A stretch of 64,000 nt of DNA, from the NCBI RefSeq assembly GCF_002777975.1, contig NZ_NGVS01000023.1:317700-381699 (forward strand). The letters are read 5' to 3'. The stretch comes from Shewanella carassii (GTDB taxonomy: Bacteria; Pseudomonadota; Gammaproteobacteria; Enterobacterales; Shewanellaceae). The first letter of the stretch is position 1. Every line of letters starts with the position of its first letter. Below the pieces are notes generated by a model, which searched no databases, was not told the DNA's origin, and worked only from the letters and a program-made list of their open reading frames with translations. Positions 1-8,452 of the stretch are shown here, in pieces. Position numbers and translations under genes: made by a program.

Positions 1-93
1 CGTGCTGGCAGTGGTGGCCGACAAGACATGGGTCACAGAGTGACAGAGTTTAAGCAAAATATCGTCTGAACTAATGACTTGAGGTGTATTCAT
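1..93 (-). CDS. DUF3334-like protein, N-terminal 31 residues only
   Basis: An open frame starts with ATG at 93 on the minus strand and runs off the left edge. The 31 visible residues begin MNTPQVISSDDILLKLCHSV. From memory this matches the N-terminus of DUF3334 proteins of Shewanella and Vibrio, cytoplasmic proteins of about 230 aa with no assigned function. No strong Shine-Dalgarno is visible before the ATG. The gene is divergent from the chemoreceptor gene to its right. With so little sequence the family call is tentative; the remaining coding sequence lies outside the window. Confidence 0.55.
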   Translation of the reverse strand, partial: MNTPQVISSDDILLKLCHSVTHVLSATTAST

Positions 94-407
94 GGAATGA
101 GACCAATAATAGAGATATGAGGTTAATTTTGAGCCGTTTTACCGCAAAAATCAAATGAAAACAAATAATTAGAAATACGCCACCAAATGTAACCCTATGT
201 ATCTTAAGCTTTTGATATTAAGGCGAATATAGACACAAGCTTAGCTTGAAACTATCGGCCGCTTCCACCTTGGTTTGAACAGAAAAAACCAGAACAATGA
301 AGCAGATCAACAAAGCGAGACACTCAATGTAAAAAGGTTTCACTTGGTTTTTCCTGCGGGTTATAGTCGCTGCAACTACCTAAAAAGAAATAACAAAGGA
401 GCACAAC
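94..407. other. AT-rich divergent intergenic region
   Basis: About 310 bases separate the DUF3334-like gene from the chemoreceptor gene. The stretch is AT-rich with several in-frame stops, and I see no convincing gene in it. A 76-codon open frame at 275-505 is out of frame with the chemoreceptor it overlaps and lacks coding character. The only clear signal is the AAGGAG before the chemoreceptor start. Promoters for both genes must lie here, but I could not identify a good sigma-70 or FliA match. Confidence 0.5.
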
Positions 408-2042
408 ATGGCATTACTCAGGAAGCTCACCATCCTTCAGCGGCTCATTCTTATGCTGGTTCTGGCTGCGATAGGCACCCTGTGTTTCGCCAGTTTCTCC
501 ATTAAAGAACAATACGACAACCTGCTCACTCAAAAATGGCTGCAAAATGACGCCCAGTTGAATACCGCGCTCTCGGTAGTCGCTGCTCACCGCGAACAAG
601 CCAAAGCAGGAACACTGACACTCGAACAGGCTCAGCAAGAATCGGCCACTCTGGTGAGCCAGATGCGTTATGGCCGTGAAGGCTACTTCATTTTGCTGTC
701 GGATAATGGCCAAATCATTGCCCACGGTGCCGAGCCCGCAAAGATAGGTCAATCCATCGCATCATACAGCATCAAGGATGGCACCAATCCCCTCGCCATA
801 CTGCAACAGCAAGCCAAGGCCCAAGGTAGCGCCAAACTCAGTTATGCTATGTACAATCCCGCCAACGGTAATATCGAAGAAAAACTCACAGAGGCCAGAT
901 ACGATAAAGACTGGGGCTGGACTCTGCTGACCGGTACCTATATCAGTGATATCAATGCCACCATGATGTCAGTTTCCATGGACTATGTAGTGATTATGGT
1001 ACTGATTGCCACGCCTATTTTTCTGTTTTTCCTGGTACTCAATCAATCGATTACCGCACCACTCAAGACGGCGATCGCCGCCATGGAAGATATCGCCCAA
1101 GGCGAAGGGGATCTCAGCAAGCGCCTCGATGGTCAAAGCCGTGACGAAGTGGCGGCTCTAGCCCGCGCCTTCAATAATTTTGTCGAAAAGATAGGTAGAA
1201 CCGTCAGCGAATTGCAGCCACTTGGTGCATCACTTGGGGAGGATGCCGAGCATTTAACGGTCGCGGTTCAAGAGTCGAACCACAGCGCAGATAACATTCA
1301 CAGAGAAACCGCCAGTGTGGCCACTGCGGTCAACCAAATGTTGGCCACCACTCAGGAGATGGCCAACAACACCCAGTTGGCTGCCGATGCTGCTTCCAGC
1401 GTCAAACAACAAGCCCTCAGCGGCAAAGAAACCATGGACACAACCTTGGCAAACTGTCAGGAACTGGTGCGCGAATTGCAGGCGGCAGAGAACCTCACAG
1501 AGACCCTGGGTCAGGCTTCCAGCAGAATTGGCGGCATTCTCGACGTTATCCGCACCATTGCCGAACAGACCAACCTCCTGGCACTCAATGCCGCCATCGA
1601 AGCCGCCCGCGCCGGTACTCACGGCCGCGGCTTTGCGGTTGTGGCCGATGAAGTGCGCGCCCTGGCCAACCGTACTCAGGACTCCACCAATGAAATTCAT
1701 AAGCTGATCAGTGAGATCCAGTCTGGCGTCAGTGCTGTCATGGACAGTAATGCACAAACCCAGCATCAATCTTCTGAACTGCAAAAGCAGGCTGAGGCGG
1801 CAGGTTCGGCCATGGATCAAATCCTGTCATTGGTAGCACAGATAAGCGATATGAACACTCAACTGGCCAGCGCCACCGAAGAGCAATCATTGGTAACCGA
1901 AGAGATCAACCGCAACGTCAGTACCATTTCCGAACTGACCCAAGTATCGGTTCAGGCCAATGCCAATAATCAAAATGCCGCCATGTCGCTGCAGCAGATC
2001 AGTGAAAACATGCGCCGTACCTTGGGACAGTTCAAAATCTGA
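408..2042 (+). CDS. methyl-accepting chemotaxis protein with Cache-type sensor
   Basis: A 544 aa transmembrane chemoreceptor. Helix 1 is at about residues 12-31 and helix 2 at about 192-212. Between them is a periplasmic region of about 160 residues that looks like a single Cache domain ([19 protein letters not shown] near 89-107, and [12 protein letters not shown] near 168-179). A HAMP linker follows (about 212-264), then a long coiled coil with the conserved signalling tip around residues 381-425 ([18 protein letters not shown]). It should sense a small periplasmic ligand and control the CheA kinase. There is no CheR-binding pentapeptide at the C-terminus. The start is supported by AAGGAG seven bases upstream. 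The ligand cannot be told from sequence. Confidence 0.95.
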   Translation: MALLRKLTILQRLILMLVLAAIGTLCFASFSIKEQYDNLLTQKWLQNDAQLNTALSVVAAHREQAKAGTLTLEQAQQESATLVSQMRYGREGYFILLSDNGQIIAHGAEPAKIGQSIASYSIKDGTNPLAILQQQAKAQGSAKLSYAMYNPANGNIEEKLTEARYDKDWGWTLLTGTYISDINATMMSVSMDYVVIMVLIATPIFLFFLVLNQSITAPLKTAIAAMEDIAQGEGDLSKRLDGQSRDEVAALARAFNNFVEKIGRTVSELQPLGASLGEDAEHLTVAVQESNHSADNIHRETASVATAVNQMLATTQEMANNTQLAADAASSVKQQALSGKETMDTTLANCQELVRELQAAENLTETLGQASSRIGGILDVIRTIAEQTNLLALNAAIEAARAGTHGRGFAVVADEVRALANRTQDSTNEIHKLISEIQSGVSAVMDSNAQTQHQSSELQKQAEAAGSAMDQILSLVAQISDMNTQLASATEEQSLVTEEINRNVSTISELTQVSVQANANNQNAAMSLQQISENMRRTLGQFKI

Positions 2043-2075
2043 TTAACCAAGCCCCAAAAAGCCAACTATCATCCT

Positions 2076-2109
2076 CATAAGGGGGCGGAATTTGTTCCGC
2101 CCCCTTATG
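2076..2109. terminator. strong GC hairpin after the chemoreceptor gene
   Basis: A perfect 15-bp inverted repeat (2076-2090 with 2095-2109) around a TTTG loop lies 34 bases after the chemoreceptor stop. The core is GGGGGCGGAA paired with TTCCGCCCCC. No T-run follows the stem on either strand, so it may act as an mRNA-stabilising 3' end or a poor intrinsic terminator. Confidence 0.6.
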
Positions 2110-2206
2110 CTTGTGATATGCTGAACCGTGTGGTTTGCACATCAATCAAACGGCTAAACCACTCCGGGCCAAGCGTAAAAGATTGAGAGGTATTTGGGCT
2201 TTGCGT

Positions 2207-2590
2207 ATGACACTGGCGGTCCATCCGCAGCTATTTACTATTCACAGTTTCAGCTCAGATACCCAGGTTCCCGCCGAAGTACTGAGCCAGCCGCTATTTT
2301 TTATTGCCAAAACCCGGGAAGAACTCTCAATTGTTGTCGATTGCCAACTGACACTCGACAGCCTCGAGCAAGAGGAAAACTGGCGCTGTCTCGAACTCAT
2401 GGGGCCGCTGGGTTTTTCCATGACAGGGATCATGGCCAGGATCTCTGCCACCCTTGCCGATGTGCATGTGAGTATCTTTACCGTTTCAACCTTCGACACC
2501 GACTATATACTGCTTAAAAAAGATAAACTGGAAACCGCCATTCGCGCGCTTAAAAAGCAGCAATACCAGGTGATTGAATATGATGAGTGA
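2207..2590 (+). CDS. ACT-domain protein
   Basis: A protein of about 127 aa with the look of a C-terminal ACT domain (DUF/ACT_7 type): LELMGPLGFSMTGIMARISA followed by LADVHVSIFTVSTFDTDYIL. Such domains bind amino acids and regulate, but stand-alone versions are poorly understood. The open frame extends upstream to an ATG at 2135, but that extension is basic and poorly conserved in character, so ATG 2207 (MTLAVHPQ) is preferred; a TTG at 2201 is also possible. It lies 80 bases upstream of ptsH on the same strand and could share transcripts with the PTS genes. The ligand is unknown. Confidence 0.8.
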   Translation: MTLAVHPQLFTIHSFSSDTQVPAEVLSQPLFFIAKTREELSIVVDCQLTLDSLEQEENWRCLELMGPLGFSMTGIMARISATLADVHVSIFTVSTFDTDYILLKKDKLETAIRALKKQQYQVIEYDE

Positions 2591-2670
2591 TGATACAACT
2601 GCCTGAAGTCTTGCAAAAAATTGGCCGTTACTGGATATTATTCAATTAATTACGTGAGTCAAAGAAGTCT

Positions 2671-2928
2671 ATGTACGAAAAAATCGTCACTATTACCGCT
2701 AAACACGGGATCCATACTCGCCCTGCCGCCCTGCTGGTAAAAGAGGCAAAGCAGTATGATTGTGATGTGATGGTTGAATGTCAGGGCAAGCAAGCCAGTG
2801 CCAAGAGCCTGTTCAAATTGCAAACATTGGGACTCTATCACGGTGTGTCCGTCAGAGTTTTTGCCGAAGGTGAACAGGCTCACCAAGCCGTTGAACGGGT
2901 ATCAGAGTTACTGATCACCTTAAGCTAA
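2671..2928 (+). CDS. ptsH: phosphocarrier protein HPr
   Basis: An 85 aa protein of normal HPr length. It accepts phosphate from enzyme I on His15, inside the motif GIHTRPAALL, and passes it to EIIA domains of sugar phosphotransferase systems in the cytoplasm. Ser46 is present in the AKSLFKLQTL helix, but Gram-negative HPr is usually not regulated there. It is followed 11 bases later by ptsI and then crr, the standard ptsHI-crr order. No sugar-specific permease lies nearby, so it serves PTS permeases encoded elsewhere. Confidence 0.97.
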   Translation: MYEKIVTITAKHGIHTRPAALLVKEAKQYDCDVMVECQGKQASAKSLFKLQTLGLYHGVSVRVFAEGEQAHQAVERVSELLITLS

Positions 2929-2939
2929 GAGGAATGCAG

Positions 2940-4643
2940 ATGCGCCTGGATGGAATCGCAGTCTCATCGGGTATCGCCTTTGGAGAGGCGGTTGTCTATA
3001 ACCCTTTTGACAACAGTATGGATTACCGTCTGTTGCCACTTGCCAGGGTTGCTGACGAACTGAATAAACTGGATCAGGCGCTGCAACGACTGTGTCACCA
3101 ACTCCATACAACTCTCGATAAGCTGACCGAAGATTCAGACAACTTTCAATTAGTGGAGGCCGATCTGCTACTGTTGGAAGATGCTGAACTTGTTCAGCAA
3201 ATTCGTGAATCCGTCAGTAAATTACAATTCTCGGCTACCGCGGCAGTGGAACGGGTCTTTGCCCATCATGCCAGTGAACTTGAATCTCTGGATGACCCCT
3301 ATCTGGCCAACCGTGCCTTGGATGTTCGCTGTCTGGGCAGACGGCTTATCAGCAGCATCAACGGTGCCGATGCGGCCAGTTTGGGGGAACTCGAGCAGGA
3401 TACTATCTTGCTGGCCCAAGATCTGACACCGGCAGAATTTGCCCTGCTGCCACTCGAGCATATCAAAGGCCTGGTGCTGAAAACCGGCGGACTCACCAGT
3501 CATACCGCAATTTTGGCAAGAGCGGCCGGATTGCCGGCACTGCTTTCTTGTGACTATCAAAAGGCCCACATTCACCCGGGTGATCCGCTCATTTTGGACG
3601 CCAATCAGGGTGCGCTCTATGTTCGACCATTGACTACTGAAATCACTGAACTCAATCAAAGATTTGAAAAGGAACAGGTCAGGCGCAGTGCGCTGGAAAA
3701 ATACCGGGAACGACCGGCCCAAACCTTGGATGGCCAACGGTTATCGATACTGGCCAACGTGGGCAACCTCAATGAAATTTCCCGCTTACCTCAGGTAGGC
3801 GCCGAGGGAATAGGACTATTTCGAACCGAATTCATGTTGATGAATGTCAGCAGCATTCCCGATGAAAAATCACAGTACAACCTCTATTGCGATGCCTTGC
3901 AACTGCTCGCGGGTCAACCCTTTACCATCAGAACCCTAGATATAGGCGCCGATAAAGAACTTCCTTGCCTTGAACAGGAAGTTGAAGATAATCCAGCGCT
4001 GGGAATGCGCGGCGTGCGCTACACTCTCAAGCATTCAGAGCTCCTTAAAACTCAGCTAAAAGCGGTATTAAGAGCCGCAAATCATGGCCATGTTCGTCTT
4101 ATGCTTCCCATGGTCAATCAGGTCGAAGAGCTGGATGCTGTATTGGAACTACTGGCAATCTGTAAGCGACAGCTTAAAAACGCCAACAAAGACTATGGCC
4201 ATATTCAACTGGGCATAGTGGTGGAAACGCCGGCCGCCGTGATGAATCTCCCCAGTTTGCTACCCAAGTTAGACTTTATCAGTATCGGTACCAACGACTT
4301 AACCCAATATGCCATGGCAGCCGACAGGACCAACCCAGAGTTGACCCGAAGTTTTCCCTCATTTTCGCCGCCAATACTCAAACTGATCGCCATCGCAGTG
4401 GCAGAAGCCAAAGCCGCTGGCATTCCTGTCTCCCTGTGTGGCGAACTGGCAGCGGATCCCAGAATTGCTCCAATATTAATGGGGATGGGGTTGGATGAAC
4501 TGTCTGTCACTCCCGGGGCCTTGCTGGAGGTGAAGGCAGCACTGTGCGAAGGCGACTTCAGTCAATTCACACAACTGGCCCAAAAAGCCCTAGCATGCAC
4601 TCGAATTACAGAGTTGGAATCCCTGCTCTCCCACTGTCATTAA
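2940..4643 (+). CDS. ptsI: PTS enzyme I (phosphoenolpyruvate-protein phosphotransferase)
   Basis: This 567 aa cytoplasmic kinase takes phosphate from phosphoenolpyruvate and hands it to HPr. The active-site histidine is His188 in GGLTSHTAILARAAG. The C-terminal PEP-binding barrel carries GIGLFRTEFMLM and the conserved LCGELAADP cysteine motif. The open frame also offers ATG at 2934, but the AAGAGGA ribosome site directly abuts it, while ATG 2940 (MRLDGIAVSSGIAFG) has a six-base spacing and matches the usual enzyme I N-terminus. It is the second gene of ptsH-ptsI-crr. Confidence 0.97.
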   Translation: MRLDGIAVSSGIAFGEAVVYNPFDNSMDYRLLPLARVADELNKLDQALQRLCHQLHTTLDKLTEDSDNFQLVEADLLLLEDAELVQQIRESVSKLQFSATAAVERVFAHHASELESLDDPYLANRALDVRCLGRRLISSINGADAASLGELEQDTILLAQDLTPAEFALLPLEHIKGLVLKTGGLTSHTAILARAAGLPALLSCDYQKAHIHPGDPLILDANQGALYVRPLTTEITELNQRFEKEQVRRSALEKYRERPAQTLDGQRLSILANVGNLNEISRLPQVGAEGIGLFRTEFMLMNVSSIPDEKSQYNLYCDALQLLAGQPFTIRTLDIGADKELPCLEQEVEDNPALGMRGVRYTLKHSELLKTQLKAVLRAANHGHVRLMLPMVNQVEELDAVLELLAICKRQLKNANKDYGHIQLGIVVETPAAVMNLPSLLPKLDFISIGTNDLTQYAMAADRTNPELTRSFPSFSPPILKLIAIAVAEAKAAGIPVSLCGELAADPRIAPILMGMGLDELSVTPGALLEVKAALCEGDFSQFTQLAQKALACTRITELESLLSHCH

Positions 4644-4762
4644 AGTTGTTAATTCAGTATGCTAAGCAAAAATCCCCTTCCCCAACCTCAGGTTGTCGAG
4701 GGACAGTTCAACCGGAAACCCCTAAGTCAGCCGGAAACCAAGAATAAAAGGACCAAAAACCC

Positions 4763-5272
4763 ATGGGATTTTTAAGCCGCATCCGCCGTATGGTATCGGG
4801 GCAGCCCAGTATAGAAGGCGGTATTCAAGTTTATGCCCCCATCAGTGGTGATATTGTTGCCATTGAAAAAGTCCCGGATGTTGTTTTCGCCGAAAAAATT
4901 GTCGGTGATGGCATAGCTATTGAACCCAAAGGCCAGTTTATGCTGGCTCCCATTGACGGCACCATAGGCAAAATCTTTGAGACCAACCACGCCTTTAGCA
5001 TAGAGTCACCTCAAGGGCTGGAACTGTTTGTGCATTTTGGCGTTGGCACGATAGAACTCAGAGGCAAAGGTTTTAAACGCCTCGCCCAAGAAGGTCAGGA
5101 TGTAAAAGCCGGTGAGCCGATATTGGAATTTGACCTCGAGTTTCTCAAGGATCAAGTCAACAGCCTTCTTACTCCCGTAGTACTGGCCAATATGGAAGAT
5201 GTGAAATATCTGGAAAAACGCCAGGGCAGCGTTAGCGCCGGTAAAGATGTCATTTTCACCGTGCAAATTTAA
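4763..5272 (+). CDS. crr: glucose-specific EIIA component
   Basis: This 169 aa single-domain EIIA-Glc is the normal length. It carries the two active-site histidines, His76 (FETNHAFSIES) and phosphorylated His91 (LFVHFGVGT). It relays phosphate from HPr to EIIB domains and, in enteric bacteria, its phosphorylation state controls adenylate cyclase and inducer exclusion. It sits 119 bases after ptsI, a larger gap than ptsH-ptsI, which leaves room for its own promoter. A GGCAAGCC/GGCTTGCC inverted repeat (5282-5320) lies just after the stop; the strong terminator at 5481-5520 is further downstream. Confidence 0.97.
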   Translation: MGFLSRIRRMVSGQPSIEGGIQVYAPISGDIVAIEKVPDVVFAEKIVGDGIAIEPKGQFMLAPIDGTIGKIFETNHAFSIESPQGLELFVHFGVGTIELRGKGFKRLAQEGQDVKAGEPILEFDLEFLKDQVNSLLTPVVLANMEDVKYLEKRQGSVSAGKDVIFTVQI

Positions 5273-5480
5273 AGATTTGCCGGCAAGCCGATTGCGACTC
5301 CAAGTTACATTTGGCTTGCCTGTTCAATAGTAAAACTTGCCAAACCGCCCTTTCCCCAAAGACGTTTATAGCGAAAAAACCTTTCTACCCCAGATCATTC
5401 GATAGTTCCGAACAGGTTGAAAGTCAGTCATCAGATAACTGGGGCCAAGAACACTGAAGATGAAAATTCAAAGACGATAA

Positions 5481-5520
5481 ATTAAAAAGCCCGAGCTATT
5501 ACTAGCTCGGGCTTTTTAAT
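5481..5520. terminator. bidirectional intrinsic terminator between crr and tRNA-Asp
   Basis: A perfect 18-bp inverted repeat (5481-5498 with 5503-5520) around a TTAC loop. The GC core AGCCCGAGCTA is flanked by A and T runs, so both strands show a stem followed by a U-tract. It ends two bases from the mature 3' end of the first tRNA-Asp gene and probably terminates both the tRNA transcript (minus) and the ptsHI-crr transcript (plus). Confidence 0.9.
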
Positions 5521-5522
5521 TT

Positions 5523-5599
5523 TGGCGGAGCGGACGGGACTCGAACCCGCGACCCCCGGCGTGACAGGCCGGTATTCTAACCAACTGAACTACCGCTCC
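5523..5599 (-). tRNA. tRNA-Asp (GTC), distal copy
   Basis: A 77-nt tRNA on the minus strand with encoded CCA. The acceptor stem GGAGCGG pairs with CCGCTCC, and the anticodon arm CCGGC-CTGTCAC-GCCGG gives anticodon GTC. The T-arm GGGTTCGAGTCCC is canonical. It is identical over its full length to the copy at 5651-5727 and is probably co-transcribed with it. Confidence 0.98.
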
Positions 5600-5650
5600 A
5601 AAATCTTGCTTTATCGCCTGGGCAATAAAACTCAAATTCGTTAACTTGAC

Positions 5651-5727
5651 TGGCGGAGCGGACGGGACTCGAACCCGCGACCCCCGGCGTGACAGGCCGG
5701 TATTCTAACCAACTGAACTACCGCTCC
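5651..5727 (-). tRNA. tRNA-Asp (GTC), promoter-proximal copy
   Basis: A 77-nt tRNA with encoded CCA and anticodon GTC, identical to the copy 51 bases downstream. No promoter or terminator is visible in the 51-base spacer, so the two genes are probably processed from one transcript. A strong sigma-70 promoter lies 17 bases upstream of its 5' end. Confidence 0.98.
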
Positions 5728-5743
5728 ACTCAAGTTGCCGGGA

Positions 5744-5772
5744 ATAATACGTAGCGCCCATGCCAGCGTCAA
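5744..5772 (-). promoter_or_regulatory. sigma-70 promoter of the tRNA-Asp pair
   Basis: Reading on the minus strand, TTGACG (5772-5767) and TATTAT (5749-5744) are separated by exactly 17 bases. The sequence after the -10 box is GC-rich (CCCGGC), the type of discriminator associated with stringent control of stable RNA genes. Confidence 0.85.
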
Positions 5773-5837
5773 CAGTTTTTTCCTTAAAAGTCTCTCAAGC
5801 AGCTAAAAAATCAGCAATCCACTAATAATCAAGATGT

Positions 5838-7160
5838 TCAGTTGGATTTGCGCTCATCTTCATCAGGCAAAGTCAGATCGATTTCCGGCATGTCATTCTC
5901 TTTTGGGGCCGCCTGTTGCTTTGCTAACAATTGTTCTTCGGCCGCCGCCAACGCCTGCTTCAAACTTTGACGCTTTCGCCAGAACAGAATGGCACCGACC
6001 CCAAGCAACAACAACAAGACATTGCCGCCAATGATCAGGTACAGGGCATTCTGTTTGGCTGCCGCCTCCTCTTTAGCCGCAATGGCGGCAGCCCTGGCGG
6101 CCAACTCTTCGGCGCTCGGTGGTGGCTTGGGAGGTTCGACAAAATTGAAAAAGCGCTCCGGCAGGCTCAATACCAACTCCCTTCCCTGCTTGTCTGTGCT
6201 GAATACACTGCCCTTGATACGGTAGCTGCCAAAATCGCTCACCTGGGGCAGCACGAGTTGCGTGGTCCCCTCTGTGGGCTGACGCAGCGTCACAGGCAGC
6301 TGCAATCCGGCGGGGCCCAAGAGTTCAATATCGAAATAGGTTTCGTCAAGGCGCAGAATCTCGGGGTTCGCAGTGAGCGCCAGCCCCCAGGGTTGAGTCA
6401 GAGGATCCTCCGGCTCTACCACCTTGATATCTACAGGCGAAGGCTCCAGCCGAAATGACTGCTTAAACTCACGTTCAAACACGTCGTTTTGTACACTCAC
6501 TTGCAGGGTGTAATCGCCCCAGGGTTGATTGAGGTTAATGTTGGAGGTAAAGGTACCGTCATCGGGCCGCTCGTCTAATGCCTCGCCGTTGTCTTGATAA
6601 CTACCGACAATAAGGGTACCGGCGGCAAAGTTTTCATCGCCCGGCTTGTGGGAGGAAACAAAACGCGCCGTCCATTGCAACAAGTATTCAAGCCCGGGGA
6701 GGCGCATTCTCAGCGAGTCACCGGTAAGATGAGCAGTCAGTTTTAGGCGCTCGCCCTGATAAAGAGGTTGAGGCAGTTCATCCACATCGACCCCCAAATC
6801 AGACACCCGAGTGATTTGCGAACCGGGCACCACTTTACCAATGAGCTGCCAAGGGCCGGGCACCGGGTTTTCCACCGAGATCATGTCGCCTGCCACGCCA
6901 TCGGTCCACTTGACATTCTCTGGGTGGCGCGAAGCATACCATTTACTGCCATCGGGTAAGACTACAACGACAGGAGCCGAGCCATATTCCCGCTGTACAA
7001 GCAGCACAATTCTGTCGACCATATGGTCGACCCGAAAGCGGTTCTTAAGCTCCGAGGCTTGTTCTTTGGGTATCACCTCTGCTACCGCTGGGGCACCCAG
7101 GCCAAGCAGTAGACACATCATGAGGCTCAGCGCTGGTCTCAATCCCATTATCTGTTTCAA
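5838..7160 (-). CDS. TIGR03503-family membrane protein
   Basis: A 440 aa protein with an N-terminal signal peptide (about residues 9-27, ending AVAEV), a large periplasmic region rich in beta-type segments, and one C-terminal membrane helix at about residues 375-395 (ALYLIIGGNVLLLLLGVGAIL), followed by a charged cytoplasmic tail. An Ala-rich coiled stretch (EELAARAAAIAAKEEAAAKQ) precedes that helix. It matches my memory of TIGR03503, a family of Shewanella, Vibrio and relatives with unknown function. The start overlaps the dnaQ stop by four bases, so the two are probably translationally coupled. Confidence 0.85.
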   Translation of the reverse strand: MKQIMGLRPALSLMMCLLLGLGAPAVAEVIPKEQASELKNRFRVDHMVDRIVLLVQREYGSAPVVVVLPDGSKWYASRHPENVKWTDGVAGDMISVENPVPGPWQLIGKVVPGSQITRVSDLGVDVDELPQPLYQGERLKLTAHLTGDSLRMRLPGLEYLLQWTARFVSSHKPGDENFAAGTLIVGSYQDNGEALDERPDDGTFTSNINLNQPWGDYTLQVSVQNDVFEREFKQSFRLEPSPVDIKVVEPEDPLTQPWGLALTANPEILRLDETYFDIELLGPAGLQLPVTLRQPTEGTTQLVLPQVSDFGSYRIKGSVFSTDKQGRELVLSLPERFFNFVEPPKPPPSAEELAARAAAIAAKEEAAAKQNALYLIIGGNVLLLLLGVGAILFWRKRQSLKQALAAAEEQLLAKQQAAPKENDMPEIDLTLPDEDERKSN

Positions 7161-7903
7161 TCCAAAAGTTGTGGTTCTTCACGCCAGAGGCACTTGCCTG
7201 ATTTTGCGACTAAATCGAGCCTTTGCTCATGCTTATTCAATTCATCGGCCGAAGCGGTGATCACTTTAAGTTTTGCGCGATTGGCATCGAGACGAACGAT
7301 GCCGCCGGCTTCCTGGCCGGCTTGATCGCTGGAGAGGTTGAACTTGGTTTGACCACCTGTCATCGCCAGATATACATCGGCGAGGATCTCGGCATCGAGC
7401 AAAGCGCCGTGATACTCGCGGCGGGAGTTGTCTATATGGTAGCGCTTACACAGGGCATCCAGATTGTTCTTTTGCCCTGGGTGCAAAAACTTGGCGATGG
7501 CCAGGGAGTCGAGGATCTGACAAATATCCGCCGTCACCGGTCCCCGGGGATTGGTCATGGAAAACTCATGATCCATAAAGCTCACGTCAAACGAGGCGTT
7601 GTGAGCCACAATCTCCGCCCCTTGAATAAAGGCGATAAAATCGGCGGCAATCTCTTGGAACCTGGGCTCGTTGGCCACCCTCTCATTGGTAATACCGTGA
7701 ACCGCGATCGCCTCTTCATCAATGGGCTGGCCCGGATTGATGTATTGGTGGAAAGTGCGGCCGGTCAGGCGGCGGTTAATGACTTCCACGCAACCGATCT
7801 CAATGATCCTGTGGCCTTGATAGACGGGGCCTGCGCCCTGGTTCATACCTGTGGTTTCGGTATCCAGAATGATCTGCCGACTGGCATTCGATATGATATT
7901 CAT
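7157..7903 (-). CDS. dnaQ: DNA polymerase III epsilon subunit, proofreading exonuclease
   Basis: This 248 aa DEDDh 3'-5' exonuclease edits replication errors. Exo I is DTETTG with Asp14 and Glu16, Exo II lies around VAHNASFDVSFMDHEF, and Exo III is YHGALLDAEILADVYL with the catalytic His and Asp. The C-terminal region that contacts the alpha subunit is present, so the length is close to the family norm (about 243). It is divergent from rnhA with only 72 bases between the starts, the same arrangement as in Escherichia coli. The downstream TIGR03503 gene overlaps its stop codon. Confidence 0.97.
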   Translation of the reverse strand: MNIISNASRQIILDTETTGMNQGAGPVYQGHRIIEIGCVEVINRRLTGRTFHQYINPGQPIDEEAIAVHGITNERVANEPRFQEIAADFIAFIQGAEIVAHNASFDVSFMDHEFSMTNPRGPVTADICQILDSLAIAKFLHPGQKNNLDALCKRYHIDNSRREYHGALLDAEILADVYLAMTGGQTKFNLSSDQAGQEAGGIVRLDANRAKLKVITASADELNKHEQRLDLVAKSGKCLWREEPQLLD

Positions 7904-7975
7904 CTATTTTTTGCAGCTTCCTGAGTGAATTTACGGGTATACTCGCCCGCATTTGCCGGATATGGTAACAACTTG

Positions 7976-8452
7976 ATGAGCGAACTGAAACAGATCCAGA
8001 TATACACCGATGGCTCTTGCCTGGGCAATCCCGGCCCCGGCGGCTATGGTGTCGTCATGCGCTATAAACAACATACCAAAGAACTCTCCGGTGGCTTTGC
8101 CCTGACAACCAACAACCGCATGGAGCTGCTGGCCCCCATTATCGCGCTGGAAAGCCTGAAAGAGCCTTGCAAAATCGTGCTAACCAGCGACAGCCAATAT
8201 ATGCGCCAGGGGATCACCCAATGGATCCACGGCTGGAAGAAAAAAGGCTGGGTCACTTCCAACAAGACGCCGGTGAAAAATGTCGATCTCTGGCAGCGGC
8301 TGGATAAGGCCACGCAACAACATCAAATAGACTGGCGCTGGGTCAAGGGCCACGCCGGACACCCGGAGAACGAGCGTTGCGACGCCCTGGCAAGAGAAGC
8401 CGCCGAAGCCAATCCTGCCACTGTCGATCAGGGTTATCAGGCCAGTCTCTAA
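7976..8452 (+). CDS. rnhA: ribonuclease HI
   Basis: This 158 aa enzyme cuts the RNA strand of RNA-DNA hybrids in the cytoplasm. Catalytic residues Asp12 (YTDGSC), Glu50 (NRMELLAP), Asp72 (TDSQY) and Asp136 (ERCDALAR) are all present, with His126 in the flexible loop. The open frame extends upstream to 7925, but ATG 7976 ([13 protein letters not shown]) gives the usual length. A TATACT at 7938-7943 could be its -10 box in the dnaQ-rnhA divergent region. Its stop overlaps the stop of the convergent LysR gene by four bases. Confidence 0.97.
   Translation: MSELKQIQIYTDGSCLGNPGPGGYGVVMRYKQHTKELSGGFALTTNNRMELLAPIIALESLKEPCKIVLTSDSQYMRQGITQWIHGWKKKGWVTSNKTPVKNVDLWQRLDKATQQHQIDWRWVKGHAGHPENERCDALAREAAEANPATVDQGYQASL

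Noticed and set aside
275..505. 76-codon plus-strand frame
   Set aside because: It overlaps the chemoreceptor start in another frame and has no coding character; the chemoreceptor has a strong ribosome site.
5600..5650. Second promoter between the two tRNA-Asp genes
   Set aside because: No -35/-10 pair with suitable spacing is visible; co-transcription is simpler.
7223..7924. 233-codon plus-strand frame
   Set aside because: It is antisense to dnaQ, which has all three exonuclease motifs.
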